Of a DNA stretch of 64,000 bases, positions 52,387 through 62,440 are shown piece after piece. Origin of the DNA: Cytobacillus sp. NJ13. GTDB lineage: Bacteria; Bacillota; Bacilli; Bacillales; Cytobacillaceae. Numbering within the stretch: the first letter of the stretch is position 1; each line of letters opens with the position of its first letter. The notes beneath the pieces are model-generated. The model was not told where the DNA came from and ran no database searches. It was given only the letters and a program-made list of their open reading frames with translations. The position numbers and the translations under genes are program-made. Location: positions 1,922,001 through 1,986,000 of the forward strand of contig JAUCFP010000006.1 of assembly GCA_030348385.1 (NCBI GenBank), written 5' to 3'.

Positions 52387-52968
52387 TTACCCTTCTATTT
52401 TCGCCCACATTTCTGGAGGATTTAATTCATAAATGCCATTTTCCCTGTACATATAATGATTAATTATAAATTCTCTGCGTATCGTAGCATAGTCTTCATG
52501 ATACTGTTTAATATATTCGTTGAGCTCTTTTTCTTCATATTTTTTTCCCATTTTCAACCCTTTGATTAGATGCTCAAAAACCATGAGTTTCTTCTTTCTC
52601 TGTGCAGGTATATTCTTCAGTTTTCCATCTCTTGTGAAGAAATTTTCAATAACCTTCTGGCCTTCTAAATTTTGTTCTTCCATTTTCTTAACCTCCTCTT
52701 TATCTGCCAATTTCGCAAGAACACCTGACTGATGTTTCAGTACGGATTCATTTAAATAGAAATAAACAGTATTTTTATCTCTTCTCTGATAAACGAGGTT
52801 TATTTCCCTCAGTTTATTTAAATGATGGGTAATAGTTGGCGGGGTTAAGCCAAGCTTCCCCGCTATCGCCTGTCCATGCAAAGGCCCTTTGGCAAGAAGA
52901 AAAACAATCCTGATTCTGGTTGGGTCTCCCATTGTCTTATAAAAAGCTACTAAACGATTTAATTGCAT
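52387..52968 (-). CDS. ArsR-family regulator with DUF2087 domain
   Basis: 193 residues. Winged helix at ~1-80 (KTMGDPTRIRIVFLLAKGPL, recognition helix TPPTITHHLNKL, wing DKNTVYFYLN). It lacks the metal-binding ELCVCDL site of ArsR, so it probably senses something other than metals. C-terminal DUF2087 (~110-185; KNIPAQRKKKLMVFEHLIKG, YATIRREFI). Probably represses itself through the 32-bp palindrome upstream. It occupies the place of mtnKA in B. subtilis. Confidence 0.85.
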   Translation of the reverse strand: MQLNRLVAFYKTMGDPTRIRIVFLLAKGPLHGQAIAGKLGLTPPTITHHLNKLREINLVYQRRDKNTVYFYLNESVLKHQSGVLAKLADKEEVKKMEEQNLEGQKVIENFFTRDGKLKNIPAQRKKKLMVFEHLIKGLKMGKKYEEKELNEYIKQYHEDYATIRREFIINHYMYRENGIYELNPPEMWAKIEG

Positions 52969-52984
52969 AATTGCAGCCCCTCAT

Positions 52985-53016
52985 TTCGATTATCATCTAA
53001 TTAGATGATAATCGAA
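52985..53016. promoter_or_regulatory. 32-bp perfect palindrome, ArsR operator
   Basis: Half-site TTCGATTATCATCTAA repeated as an exact inverted copy, 17-48 nt upstream of the ArsR start. Long and spacer-free; almost certainly a dimeric regulator site. Confidence 0.75.
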
Positions 53017-53056
53017 TTATAATCATCCAGTCAACTATATATATAATATCCCCATA

Positions 53057-53080
53057 AAAAAATCACCATAGAGGTGATTT
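53057..53080 (-). terminator. Terminator after ogt
   Basis: AAATCACC/GGTGATTT stem with a TTTTTTT tail on the minus strand, 10 nt past the ogt stop. Confidence 0.75.
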
Positions 53081-53089
53081 AAGATAGAG

Positions 53090-53590
53090 CTATTTAATAT
53101 AATTAGCCCCCTCGAGGGATAGCAGTACTTCTTTAATTTCAGTTCGGGTTCCTGCATACCCGGTTAATGATTTATTTTTTCCGATTACCCGATGGCACGG
53201 AATAATGATCGGAAGGCGATTGGCCTTGTTTGCCTGACCAATGGCCCGCACTGCTTTTTCTTTCCCTATTTTGACAGCAATGTCCTGATAGCTTCTTGTC
53301 TCACCAAATGGGATTAGGCAAAGCTCTTTCCAGACTGCTTTTTGAAATTCAGTGCCATGAGGTTCTATAGGGATGTCGAACTCTTTCCTTTGCCCGCCAA
53401 AGTATTCCTCAAGCTGGATTGTACACTTTTTGATTAAAGAGTCGGAGGGATCAAATTGCAATGATAAAACTTCTTCCCCTTCGAGAAAATCTTCTTCCCC
53501 CATGTATAAAGCCGAAAGGATCCCATTTTCAATGACAATGTAAATGTCTCCTGCCGGTGTGTTTTTTTTAGAATAAACTCTTACTGTCAT
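53090..53590 (-). CDS. ogt: Methylated-DNA-protein cysteine methyltransferase Ogt
   Basis: Suicide repair protein for O6-alkylguanine. 166 residues. Acceptor C132 in PIIIPCHRVIG, helix-turn-helix with the arginine finger RAIGQANKANR. The start overlaps the kinE stop by 4 nt, an odd but B. subtilis-like pairing. Confidence 0.95.
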   Translation of the reverse strand: MTVRVYSKKNTPAGDIYIVIENGILSALYMGEEDFLEGEEVLSLQFDPSDSLIKKCTIQLEEYFGGQRKEFDIPIEPHGTEFQKAVWKELCLIPFGETRSYQDIAVKIGKEKAVRAIGQANKANRLPIIIPCHRVIGKNKSLTGYAGTRTEIKEVLLSLEGANYIK

Positions 53591-55431
53591 TGCATTCCCG
53601 CCTTTAAAATATGGGGCAAATAGATATGGAATACAGTTCCTTCCCCCAATTTGCTTTCCACTTCAATTGTTCCCTTATGTTCTTCAATAATTTTATATGT
53701 AACCATTAAGCCAAGTCCAGTGCCTCTTTCCTTTGTAGTATAGAAAGGTTCACCAAGCTTTTTTATTTTATGCGCGGGAATTCCTGTTCCTTCGTCCCTA
53801 ATGGATATGTGAACTTTTTGATCAAACCCTTTCTGAATGGATACAGTAATATATCCACCCTTAGGCATGACTTCAATCGCATTTTTTATAATATTGATAA
53901 AGACTTTTTTCATTTGATTGGATTCACAGAAAACATTGGGCACGTTCTTGGCATAATAAGTCCTGAATTGAACATTATGCAGCACAGCCTGAGCAGTAAG
54001 GAGATCGACTGTTTCCTTCATGATTTGAGATATGTCTTTTTCCACAAACTTGACAGCTTGAGGCTTAGCGAGTATGAGAAATTCATTAATAATTGAATCA
54101 ATCCTGCTAAGCTCCGTGGTAATCACATTGAAATACATAGTATGATCTTCCTTCACGCTGCCCTCCAGCAGCTGTATAAAGCCTTTAAGAGCTGTCATTG
54201 GGTTTCTGATCTCGTGGGCAATTCCTGCTGCCAATTCTCCAATGACATTTAAAGTGTCTGATTTCCGAAGCTGTTCTTCCATTTCCAGCTTCTCAGTAAT
54301 GTCTTTAAATGTTGTCATACTGATATTAGAAAAAATATTCAGCTTGTTGGAAAACTCAAAAAATTTCTTTCTGCCTGATTTCAGAGTAATGGAAAGGTTA
54401 CCGTCTGATTGCCCAGCAGAGTGTATGTTTTTTATCTGCTCCTTTAATTCATCATCGCTTATATTACAGTCATTCAAAATACTATACAGCGATAGACCGA
54501 TAAGCTCCTCTTTTGTCATCTGAAGCATTCTCTGACCTGATTGATTAATATCGACTATTTCAAACTGATCGTTCCAGAGAAGCATACCTTCAAGGGCACC
54601 TTCAAATATCAAGCGGAATTTTTGTTCGCTCTCCCTCAAGCTTTTTTCCATAGCGTGACGCTCACTGACATTTCTGAAGATAGTCATATGGTAGCCTTCA
54701 ACGGAGTTCAATTTCACAGTAAACTCCAAAGATTTGAACTGGCCATTTGGCATAAGAAAAACAAGCTCATCCCGTATGCTTCCCTTAACGAACATCTCTT
54801 TAACAATGCTTCTGTATCTTTCCGATTTTTCATATACAAAATCTTTTATCTTTTTTTTGAGAAGCTCATCATGAGTACATTCAAAAATTCGGCAAGCAGC
54901 TTCATTCGCATCGATGATTTCTCCATTCCCACGCCAAAAAATGATTCCATCCAGGGCTTCGATAAATAGGTCAGCATACAAATCTTCATTCTTTTTCACT
55001 TTCCGTTCGAGGAGACGCTTACTTGTTACATCTCTTAATATGCACATATAAAGACCGCCTTCATTAAGGATGCTGGTAGTAAAATCAAACTCTATTATCG
55101 TTCTGCCGTTATATATTGGCAGAATGCCCCTGACACTTTCCTTCCTCTTCAACAGTTCCCTTTGCTTTTCAAGCTTGAAATGCCTATTTTTGGGCACGAT
55201 GTCAGACAGGTTCCTGCCAATAAGGTGCTGTTTATCCATCATTAAGCTTTCAGCAAACGAAGGATTGACATCAACAATTCTCTCCTGGCTATCAAAAATT
55301 AAAATTCCATCTTTTGAGCGTGAGAATATATTATATTTAGATGAATTATCATTGGACAAACTATTATTTTCCTTTTCCAAAGTCTCAATCCTGGCATAGA
55401 GTCTCCTGATTTCCTGATTCATAATGACCAC
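53587..55431 (-). CDS. kinE: PAS-domain sporulation kinase, KinE-like
   Basis: Soluble histidine kinase feeding Spo0F. About 614 residues: three PAS domains (roughly 35-150, 160-275, 285-395), HisKA with AAGIAHEIRNPMTALKG, and HATPase_c with NIIKNAIEVM, DEGTGIP and GTGLGL. B. subtilis KinE is longer (738) with more PAS. GTG start chosen because GGAGG lies 7 nt before it. Cytoplasmic; signal unknown. Confidence 0.82.
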   Translation of the reverse strand: MVIMNQEIRRLYARIETLEKENNSLSNDNSSKYNIFSRSKDGILIFDSQERIVDVNPSFAESLMMDKQHLIGRNLSDIVPKNRHFKLEKQRELLKRKESVRGILPIYNGRTIIEFDFTTSILNEGGLYMCILRDVTSKRLLERKVKKNEDLYADLFIEALDGIIFWRGNGEIIDANEAACRIFECTHDELLKKKIKDFVYEKSERYRSIVKEMFVKGSIRDELVFLMPNGQFKSLEFTVKLNSVEGYHMTIFRNVSERHAMEKSLRESEQKFRLIFEGALEGMLLWNDQFEIVDINQSGQRMLQMTKEELIGLSLYSILNDCNISDDELKEQIKNIHSAGQSDGNLSITLKSGRKKFFEFSNKLNIFSNISMTTFKDITEKLEMEEQLRKSDTLNVIGELAAGIAHEIRNPMTALKGFIQLLEGSVKEDHTMYFNVITTELSRIDSIINEFLILAKPQAVKFVEKDISQIMKETVDLLTAQAVLHNVQFRTYYAKNVPNVFCESNQMKKVFINIIKNAIEVMPKGGYITVSIQKGFDQKVHISIRDEGTGIPAHKIKKLGEPFYTTKERGTGLGLMVTYKIIEEHKGTIEVESKLGEGTVFHIYLPHILKAGMQ

Positions 55432-55557
55432 TCTATTTCCTCCTATTGGGATATGCAATTAATTAAATATTTCTACAAAATCAGACTAAAACCTTTAAAT
55501 CTCTGAGAAAACTGTCCTATTAATTTTTCATATCAAAGGGTTCTGGGGAAAAGAATA

Positions 55558-55581
55558 GGCATACCCTGTCAAGAGTATGCC
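55558..55581 (-). terminator. Hairpin after the chemoreceptor gene
   Basis: GGCATAC/GTATGCC stem, 10-nt loop, 7 nt past the stop; weak T tail (TATTCTTTT). Confidence 0.55.
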
Positions 55582-55587
55582 TTGATT

Positions 55588-57390
55588 TTACAATTTGAAT
55601 TTTGCAATCATCTCATTTAATTGTTCTGCCAATTCCGACAAGGATTGCGCATTGTCTGAGATTTCCTCCATTGAATGATTAGTCTGAGCCATTGATGCAC
55701 TCGTTTGTTCGATGCCTGCAGCAGATTCCTCGGATACTGCGGCAATACTGCCAATGGACTGGTTCATATGGGAAGAATTTATGGAAACCTGTTCGAGGCT
55801 TCGGGATATGTCACTGACATTAGTTGACATTGAGTTAACTGCCTCGTAAATTTTCTGGAATGTTTGTCCCGTCAATTGAATTTGCTCAGTTCCTTTTTCA
55901 ACTTGAACATAGCCTGTTTGAAGTGACGTGGCCACACTGTTTGACTCTGCTTGAATGCCCCCGACAATCTTAGTGATATCTGAAACCGAGAATGATACCT
56001 GCTCAGCCAGTTTCCTCACTTCATCTGCCACTACTGCAAAACCTCTTCCATGCTCACCGGCTCTGGCTGCTTCAATTGCTGCATTTAATGCCAGCAGGTT
56101 GGTCTGGTCTGCAATTTCTTTTATTACCTTAACTAATCTGGAGATTTGCTTTGTCTGATCATCGAGTCCATTTACCTTGTCCACAGATGACTTCATTATT
56201 TGGTTAATTAATCCCATTTGTTCCTGGGATTCCTTCATTAGCTTGTTTCCATTCTCAGTAAGCGATAGCACCTCTGTGGAAGCACTCTTTATTTCATTAC
56301 CGCTGTATGAAGCTTCTTTCACTTTTTCCAGGTACTCGTCCATCATTAAAGATAAACGTGTTGCAGAGCCCGCCTGATCCTCAGCTCCTCCGGATAGTTC
56401 CTGCATGGTTGAAGCAACCTGCTGACTGGCTGCTTTCACTTCATTTGCAGCAATATTCAGTTCTCCGCTTCTTTCAGTCACATACCCAGAAACCGCATTA
56501 ATTTCCTGAATCATGGTCTGCAGTTTTATTTTCATGGAATTCATGGCTCTGCTAAGCTGTGCTACTTCATCATCACCTTCATATTCCACTGAATCTGCAT
56601 TGAGGTTTCCTCCTGCAATATCATCTGAGAATTGGACAATGGCAGTTAGTTTTTTAGAAATAATACGTCCTATAAAAAGGATACTCGCGATTCCCAGGAT
56701 AGCAGAAATGATGATGGAAATGCCAAGCACTATTAAAGTAAGGATAAGACCAGATTTAGCAGAAGTCACAGCCTTTTGCTGATCCTCTTTCATCATACTG
56801 CTGAGGGTATTTAATTTATCGACCGTTTCAGAAATGAGATTATCTGCCTGCAATTTTCCCAGCCTATATTCTCTTGCATGCTGCAGTTTCACTTCTGGCT
56901 CGATGACATCATGAAATAAACTGGTGATTTTTTGATCATTTTCATCAATTTGCCTAAAAAGGGCTTTTAATTTTGAATCGCTTAGCTCTGGAGAAATTTC
57001 CTCTTTCAATTTATTAAAATCCTCTGTCAGCTCATCAAATGTTTTTAAATGTTTGGGATTGGAGTCAATGATAAAGTTTCCTATCGTGCTCCCTTTATGA
57101 TGAAAAGTGGCCGCTGATTCAGTAATCTTAATGGCTTTTTCCCCAGAATCCTTAACAATCTCCAGTTTTGAATTGGCAATTGTCAGCAATAAGAAAGTAA
57201 GAACAGTGGAAACCGTGAATAGCCCAATGGTCACAAAAAGCGCAACCCCGTATTTCTGGCCAATCTTCAGGTTCTTCCACCATTTCGTGCTGGCCATTTT
57301 ATTTAAATACTTGGCTATGCTAAGCTTTTTTGACTTCGACGATTCTTTTCTTTCCTTCTTGCCCGGTATAAATTTTCTTACCCCTTTCAA
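55588..57390 (-). CDS. Methyl-accepting chemotaxis protein
   Basis: 600 residues. Basic cytoplasmic start, TM1 (~48-72), extracellular helical-bundle sensor (~75-205), TM2 (~212-240), HAMP (~240-295), and the long signalling coiled coil with the conserved tip [20 protein letters not shown]. Binds CheA through CheW/CheV (cheV is at 15 kb). TTG start after GGGGGAAG. Ligand unknown; the small sensor resembles four-helix-bundle types. Confidence 0.92.
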   Translation of the reverse strand: MKGVRKFIPGKKERKESSKSKKLSIAKYLNKMASTKWWKNLKIGQKYGVALFVTIGLFTVSTVLTFLLLTIANSKLEIVKDSGEKAIKITESAATFHHKGSTIGNFIIDSNPKHLKTFDELTEDFNKLKEEISPELSDSKLKALFRQIDENDQKITSLFHDVIEPEVKLQHAREYRLGKLQADNLISETVDKLNTLSSMMKEDQQKAVTSAKSGLILTLIVLGISIIISAILGIASILFIGRIISKKLTAIVQFSDDIAGGNLNADSVEYEGDDEVAQLSRAMNSMKIKLQTMIQEINAVSGYVTERSGELNIAANEVKAASQQVASTMQELSGGAEDQAGSATRLSLMMDEYLEKVKEASYSGNEIKSASTEVLSLTENGNKLMKESQEQMGLINQIMKSSVDKVNGLDDQTKQISRLVKVIKEIADQTNLLALNAAIEAARAGEHGRGFAVVADEVRKLAEQVSFSVSDITKIVGGIQAESNSVATSLQTGYVQVEKGTEQIQLTGQTFQKIYEAVNSMSTNVSDISRSLEQVSINSSHMNQSIGSIAAVSEESAAGIEQTSASMAQTNHSMEEISDNAQSLSELAEQLNEMIAKFKL

Positions 57391-57899
57391 CCTTACTTCC
57401 CCCTTTATGATTTAACTGGATGCGAACAATTGAACTAGTATATATCTAATTCTTTTTTACTATTCTTTCAATTCATTATAATAGAACAAAAAAGACATTT
57501 GAAGATTATTTTTCCAATTTTTCATTTTAATACAGCCTTCCCTGTACTTTTCCCCTTTAAAATTTTCTCTTTATAAACCTGATTGCTTCATGTATTCATC
57601 AGCTATGACATACTAATCGAACTACTCCCTTTTATCTGAGACAAAAATGAATTTCTATAAATGAAATTTGAAACAGATTTACATTACATCATTCAAGCCA
57701 TATAATATATGAGCTAATAAGCAAATATTTTTTGTATAACAGGAACCTCAAAGTAGTATGACAGCAATTTCAGAGTTCAAACTTTTTACATTTTCTGTAA
57801 ATTAAACCTTCTATTTACACGAGAAAAGAAGTTTGCTTCATGTTAAAGTGGGTAAAGAAAGAAAGAGTATTTATGGGGGTCTTTAATAGAGGAGGACTT
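57391..57899. other. Divergent intergenic region, chemoreceptor / ykrP
   Basis: About 500 bp of AT-rich DNA. Apart from the ykrP promoter below I see no gene, no clear SigD promoter and no strong hairpin. Confidence 0.5.
57678..57706 (+). promoter_or_regulatory. Probable SigA promoter for ykrP
   Basis: -35 TTTACA (57678-57683), 17-nt spacer, -10 TATAAT (57701-57706). Gives a leader of about 190 nt before ykrP. Confidence 0.5.
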
Positions 57900-58940
57900 A
57901 TGAAACAACGTGACTTTTACTTCGACAACACGAAGTTTATCTTAATCTTCTTTGTCGTTTTCGGACATTTACTCCGCTCTTTTATTGAAGATAATGAAAC
58001 AATCTATACTTTATATAAGGTAATCTACACGTTCCATATGCCAGCATTTATACTGGTATCAGGTTTTTTTGCAAAAGGCTTTTATAAAAAAGGCTATATA
58101 AAGAAAATTGCCAAAAAGCTCATACTGCCATATATTATTTTTCAGGTTATTTATTCGATTTTCTATTATTTTTTATATAACAAAGGCACCTTTGAGTTGG
58201 ATCCTTTTAATCCGCATTGGTCTTTATGGTTCCTGATCAGCATGTTCTCCTGGAATATCATGCTTTTATTCTTTGCAAAGTATAAAGCTGTTTATTCCCT
58301 GGCAGCTGCTTTTATCATTGGGCTTGCTGTCGGATATGCCGATTGGATTTCAAACTATTTAAGTTTATCCAGAACATTTGTGTTCTTTCCTTTATTCCTA
58401 TTGGGATATTATTTAAAGAAGGAGCATTTTTATGCGCTATTCCAGCCAAAGTTCAGAATTAGTGCATTAGCTATTTTTGCTGTAGTCTTTATAGGCTTTT
58501 ATCTATACCCTGAAGTGGATTATAAGTGGCTGCTTGGCTCAAAGCCATATACTGAAATGGGGACAGCTTCGATTGGGGCAGTCTTTGCGAGATTGAGCTT
58601 TTATGTCCTAAGTTTAATTATGGTATTTAGCTTCTTTGCTTTTGTGCCCCGCAAACAATATTTCTTTACTGATTTAGGAAAAAATACACTTTATGTCTAT
58701 CTGCTTCACGGATTCTTTGTACGAGTATTCAGGGAAAGTGATGTACAGGGCTTTTTCAGCAAACCGGAAAACTTCCTGCTGCTTGCCGGAATATCGCTGC
58801 TGCTGACTTTGCTTCTCTCAAGCAAACTGATTACTTCATTTGCGCAGCCTATTATAGAACTGAAAACATCACAGCTAAAGAAGCTAAAAGATAGATCAAA
58901 GGCATATGCCAGATTTTATCGTAAAAAACTTACAAGTTAG
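57900..58940 (+). CDS. ykrP: Acyltransferase-3 family membrane protein YkrP
   Basis: 346 residues, about ten TM segments, acyltransferase-3 family (O-acetylation of surface sugars or similar). The catalytic-type start RDFYFDNTKFILIFFVVFGHLL contains the family D-x-x-K...H pattern, and PHWSLWFL follows. ATG with GAGGAGG is chosen over a frame 60 nt longer. Next to kinE as in B. subtilis. Substrate unknown. Confidence 0.85.
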   Translation: MKQRDFYFDNTKFILIFFVVFGHLLRSFIEDNETIYTLYKVIYTFHMPAFILVSGFFAKGFYKKGYIKKIAKKLILPYIIFQVIYSIFYYFLYNKGTFELDPFNPHWSLWFLISMFSWNIMLLFFAKYKAVYSLAAAFIIGLAVGYADWISNYLSLSRTFVFFPLFLLGYYLKKEHFYALFQPKFRISALAIFAVVFIGFYLYPEVDYKWLLGSKPYTEMGTASIGAVFARLSFYVLSLIMVFSFFAFVPRKQYFFTDLGKNTLYVYLLHGFFVRVFRESDVQGFFSKPENFLLLAGISLLLTLLLSSKLITSFAQPIIELKTSQLKKLKDRSKAYARFYRKKLTS

Positions 58941-59043
58941 TACAGAAACCGGTCATGTATTACTGGCCGGTTTTTACTTTAGGCATAACCATTGACCAAT
59001 TTTGATTATGGGATTATAATAAGTAACTGTGTTATATTATTTT

Positions 59044-59064
59044 GTCCAGTAGCTCAGCTAAGCG
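59044..59064 (+). repeat. Truncated duplicate of the tRNA-Arg 5' end
   Basis: Reads GTCCAGTAGCTCAGCTAAGC and copies the acceptor/D-arm start of the tRNA 42 nt downstream, with small deletions. A remnant, not a functional tRNA. Confidence 0.7.
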
Positions 59065-59085
59065 TAAATATAATTATACCAATAT

Positions 59086-59159
59086 GTCCCAGTAGCTCAG
59101 CTGGATAGAGCGACAGCCTCCTAAGCTGTAGGTCGTGAGTTCGAATCTCGCCTGGGACG
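59086..59159 (+). tRNA. tRNA-Arg (CCT anticodon)
   Basis: Full cloverleaf: acceptor GTCCCAG/CTGGGAC, D arm GCTC...GAGC, anticodon stem ACAGC/GCTGT with loop CTCCTAA (anticodon CCT, reads AGG), T arm with TTCGAAT, discriminator G. No encoded CCA. Confidence 0.95.
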
Positions 59160-59166
59160 CTTTCAG

Positions 59167-59197
59167 AAAAAACGCCAACAAAAGTTTGGCGTTTTTT
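59167..59197 (+). terminator. Terminator after tRNA-Arg
   Basis: AAAAAACGCCAA/TTGGCGTTTTTT stem, starting 8 nt past the tRNA. Confidence 0.85.
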
Positions 59198-59236
59198 CTC
59201 GTCCTTATAAAAACCGGATGCCAGGTGCCTCACGCA

Positions 59237-59956
59237 TTATAAATCTTCAATAACAATATACGCAGCTTTAACAGGCCCATGTACACCAACAACGAGGTTC
59301 ATCTCAATATCAGCAGAGTTGCTTGGTCCAGTAATGAAATTAATGCAGGAAGGTGCCTGCTGCCCTGAGTTTAGCCTTTCCCTAATGATCCTTGCTGCCT
59401 GTGTCATGCGCGGGACCAGGGTGCTTTTCGGAATAAGGATGATCGACGCAGCAGGGAGAAAGCTGACTGTCCGCCCGTGATCCTTGCTGCTGAACAAGAC
59501 TGCTGTGCCTGATTCAGCCAGGGTTATTTCACTGACCGTGATGCCGATATTAGCATGTTCTGCGTATTCTATATTTCTTCCTTCTTCAGAATAATCCCAT
59601 TCATATACATCCACTTTCTCTTTTGGCCAAATTTCCTTAAATAGCGGTGTAAGCCCAAACTGTCTATAGCGGTCATCCTTCCAGGTCACAACTGGCCCCC
59701 CGCCATATTGGGCTACAATTTCTTTGAGAGTTTCAGTCAAATTGGCAGCACTGGTTACAACAAGGTCTGTGTGGATTTTCGTACACTGAGTCTTTAAAGC
59801 TTCAAGAAGCTCATCAGCATCTGCTTCTTTCAAGACTGCATCCTGCGGGTTAAAGCTCCATTCCGGTCTTTCGACTCCAGTAATTCTATTTTTCCTGCCC
59901 AATCTGCCTGCAATTTTATTTAAAAAAGCATCTCGATTCTGAATTGTTCCATTCAC
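59237..59956 (-). CDS. lutC: Lactate utilization protein LutC
   Basis: Third part of the LutABC L-lactate oxidase complex. 239 residues, LutB/LldF-like fold ([25 protein letters not shown]). GTG start overlaps the lutB stop (GTGA) and has AAGGAGG upstream; the frame in the longer reading is ignored. Confidence 0.92.
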   Translation of the reverse strand: MNGTIQNRDAFLNKIAGRLGRKNRITGVERPEWSFNPQDAVLKEADADELLEALKTQCTKIHTDLVVTSAANLTETLKEIVAQYGGGPVVTWKDDRYRQFGLTPLFKEIWPKEKVDVYEWDYSEEGRNIEYAEHANIGITVSEITLAESGTAVLFSSKDHGRTVSFLPAASIILIPKSTLVPRMTQAARIIRERLNSGQQAPSCINFITGPSNSADIEMNLVVGVHGPVKAAYIVIEDL

Positions 59957-61383
59957 TGCTGTCCGCCTCCTTTTTGCCGGTTTTTGAACCAATCGCGAAA
60001 TCTTTCTTTAGTAGGAGCTGGAAAATCCCTGATTTCTGTCCAGGCCTTTAATGGGCCTGGTCCCTTTGTAATTCTGCCGCCTGTGGTAAATGGATTCATG
60101 GCTGCCGGTGCCAGCTTTGACCCCAGCTTATAAAGGGACGGTGAAGCTGCCCCCAGCCCAAAAGCCTTCATGGTCATCTTTTCCGATACGGGAGCCCTTC
60201 CTTCTTTTTCGACAATTACCTGCCGATGTTTATGAAGAAGTTCATGAAGAGGGATTTTGACCGGACAGGCTTCCGTACATGCTCCGCAAAGTGTTGAAGC
60301 ATAAGGCAATTCCTTATAATCATCATAGCCGCCTAAAAGGGGTGACAGGACCGCTCCAATCGGGCCTGAATAAATGGATCCGTAGGAATGACCGCCAACA
60401 TGCCTGTATACGGGACAAACATTTACACATGCAGCACAGCGAATACATTGGAGAATGGAGTGAAACTCCCCTCCTAAAATCGAAGAGCGGCCATTGTCCA
60501 CTACAACCAGGTGGAATTCTTCAGGACCATCGACATCGAGTTCTTCTTTTGGACCAGTCAGAACAGTAATATAGCTCGTAAGCTTTTGTCCAACAGCGCT
60601 CCTTGTCAGCATGCTGACAAGCACTTCCATTTCCTCATAAGTCGGAACCAGTCTTTCCATGCCCATTACCGTAATTTGCGTCTTAGGCAAGGCAGTGACA
60701 AGATCAGCATTGCCTTCATTAGTCACTAGAGTGATTGAACCGGTTTCCGCAACAGCGAAGTTGCAGCCCGTAATGCCAACATCTGCGGTTAAGTATTCGT
60801 GGCGCAGCATTTCTCTTGCATGCCATGCAAGTTCTTCCGGCTTTTCTGTGTTCTGATAGTTCAGTTTTTCTGCAAACACATCCCGAATCTGCTCTTTATT
60901 CTTATGAAGTGCAGGCGCCACTATATGTGAAGGGGGATCATGGTCGTCCACCTGAAGGATGTATTCCCCCAAATCAGTTTCAATGACCTGGCATCCGGCC
61001 TCTTCCAGTGAGGCATTTAAATGAATCTCTTCGGTTACCATCGATTTTGATTTAACTACTTTTCTTGCATTCTTCCTTTCAATTACTTCCCGTATATAGG
61101 CAGAGGCTTCTTCTGCAGTTTCAGCAAAAAAAACGTGCCCCCCCCTTTTAGCTACATTTTCGCTGAGCTGGTATAAGTAAAAATCCAGATTTTCAAGTAC
61201 ATGCTGGCGAATTTCTTCTGAAAGCGACCGCCATTCTTCCCAATTTCCAAGTTCTGCTGCAGCATCAAGCCTTCTTGTCTGAAGCCTTTCCTGAGCACCT
61301 GAAACTGCGCCTCTCATAAAGGAATTGCTTATTCCGGAATCTACACGATCCTTAAAGTCGTTCGTTCCTATTTTCATAGCCAT
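59953..61383 (-). CDS. lutB: Iron-sulfur lactate utilization protein LutB
   Basis: 476 residues. N-terminal LUD domain (~70-300; [15 protein letters not shown]) and two 4Fe-4S motifs: [14 protein letters not shown] (~313) and [11 protein letters not shown] (~361). Moves electrons from lactate, probably via LutA, toward the respiratory chain. GGGGGAATAAGA site. Confidence 0.95.
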   Translation of the reverse strand: MAMKIGTNDFKDRVDSGISNSFMRGAVSGAQERLQTRRLDAAAELGNWEEWRSLSEEIRQHVLENLDFYLYQLSENVAKRGGHVFFAETAEEASAYIREVIERKNARKVVKSKSMVTEEIHLNASLEEAGCQVIETDLGEYILQVDDHDPPSHIVAPALHKNKEQIRDVFAEKLNYQNTEKPEELAWHAREMLRHEYLTADVGITGCNFAVAETGSITLVTNEGNADLVTALPKTQITVMGMERLVPTYEEMEVLVSMLTRSAVGQKLTSYITVLTGPKEELDVDGPEEFHLVVVDNGRSSILGGEFHSILQCIRCAACVNVCPVYRHVGGHSYGSIYSGPIGAVLSPLLGGYDDYKELPYASTLCGACTEACPVKIPLHELLHKHRQVIVEKEGRAPVSEKMTMKAFGLGAASPSLYKLGSKLAPAAMNPFTTGGRITKGPGPLKAWTEIRDFPAPTKERFRDWFKNRQKGGGQQ

Positions 61384-61403
61384 TCTTATTCCCCCTCAAG
61401 AAG

Positions 61404-61456
61404 AGCGCAAGCACCTTACCATACCCCTGACACCCGAGGGGCAGGCTGCTTGCGCT
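61404..61456. repeat. REP-like palindromic element between lutA and lutB
   Basis: AGCGCAAGCA/TGCTTGCGCT arms around an inner CCCC/GGGG pair; forms a long imperfect stem inside the operon. GC-rich against its surroundings. Similar GCGCAAGC-type intergenic palindromes recur in Bacillus relatives (from memory). Confidence 0.55.
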
Positions 61457-61482
61457 AGACAATTATCAACGTTCAAAACTGT

Positions 61483-61503
61483 CTTTCCTGCTTTGCAGGA
61501 AAG
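61483..61503. repeat. Hairpin upstream of the lutA stop
   Basis: CTTTCCTGC-TTT-GCAGGAAAG, perfect 9-bp stem in the lutA-lutB gap; no T run. Confidence 0.55.
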
Positions 61504-61519
61504 CATGTCCATTAATTGC

Positions 61520-62236
61520 TTAGCGGCAATTTAACACTTCAGCAATATGCATAACCCTTATTGGTTTTCCCTGCCTTCCGATCCTGCCTCCAATATTCAT
61601 CAGGCACCCTGCGTCCGCTCCAATGAGAAATTCTGCTTCAGTCTCCTCTATATGCCCAACCTTTTCATCTACCATTTGTTCAGATATTTGAGCCATTTTC
61701 ACGGAGAAGGTACCGCCAAAACCGCAGCATTGCTCCTTGCCGGGAAGCTCTTCGAATTCCAGGCCCTCCACATTTTTTAATAATTTCATAGGTGCTTCTT
61801 TTACACCAAGAAGCCTGGTCATATGGCAGGATGTATGATAAGTGGCTTTTCCTTTTAACTTTGCCCCGACATCGTCCACGTTTAGTACTTCAACGATAAA
61901 TTGAGTAAGTTCGTATGTTTTTTCTGCAAGCTTTTTTGCTCTGGGTTCCCACACAGAGTCACCTTTAAAAACATGCGGATACTCATGAAACATATAGGCG
62001 CAAGATCCAGAAGGGGAAACAACATATTCTGCATGCTCAAATGCTGTAATCATCCTTTTCATGGCTTCCTTTGATTCTTGCACATAGCCGCTGTTGTAGG
62101 CAGGCTGGCCGCAGCAGACCTGTGATTCCGGAAAATCTATTTCACATCCCAGGCGCTCAAGCAATTCAACAGCTGCTTTGCCTGTATTTCCCTGAAACAT
62201 ATCTACCAGACATGTTGCAAAAAGACTTACCTTCAT
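61520..62236 (-). CDS. lutA: Lactate utilization protein LutA
   Basis: 238 residues, (Fe-S)-binding oxidoreductase with two CCG domains: [12 protein letters not shown] (~42) and [12 protein letters not shown] (~168), plus TSCHMTRL. Ligands for iron-sulfur clusters as in heterodisulfide reductase subunit B. GGGAGAGGG before the ATG. First gene of lutABC; lutR and lutP are not in the window. Confidence 0.94.
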   Translation of the reverse strand: MKVSLFATCLVDMFQGNTGKAAVELLERLGCEIDFPESQVCCGQPAYNSGYVQESKEAMKRMITAFEHAEYVVSPSGSCAYMFHEYPHVFKGDSVWEPRAKKLAEKTYELTQFIVEVLNVDDVGAKLKGKATYHTSCHMTRLLGVKEAPMKLLKNVEGLEFEELPGKEQCCGFGGTFSVKMAQISEQMVDEKVGHIEETEAEFLIGADAGCLMNIGGRIGRQGKPIRVMHIAEVLNCR

Positions 62237-62440
62237 TCGTTCCCTCTCCCAGCTAAATATTATATTTTTCTACTATCTTACTATAGTTTTAATGCAAATT
62301 GTTGAATTTTTATTAATATTATAATAATTAGTATAATTTATCTTCCTTAACATATGTCAATGTTTTACTTCCTTTTTTTCATTCAAAATTATGTTACAAT
62401 TATATGATGTTTAAGTTGCTAAAAAGGGAGTCCAAAATAA

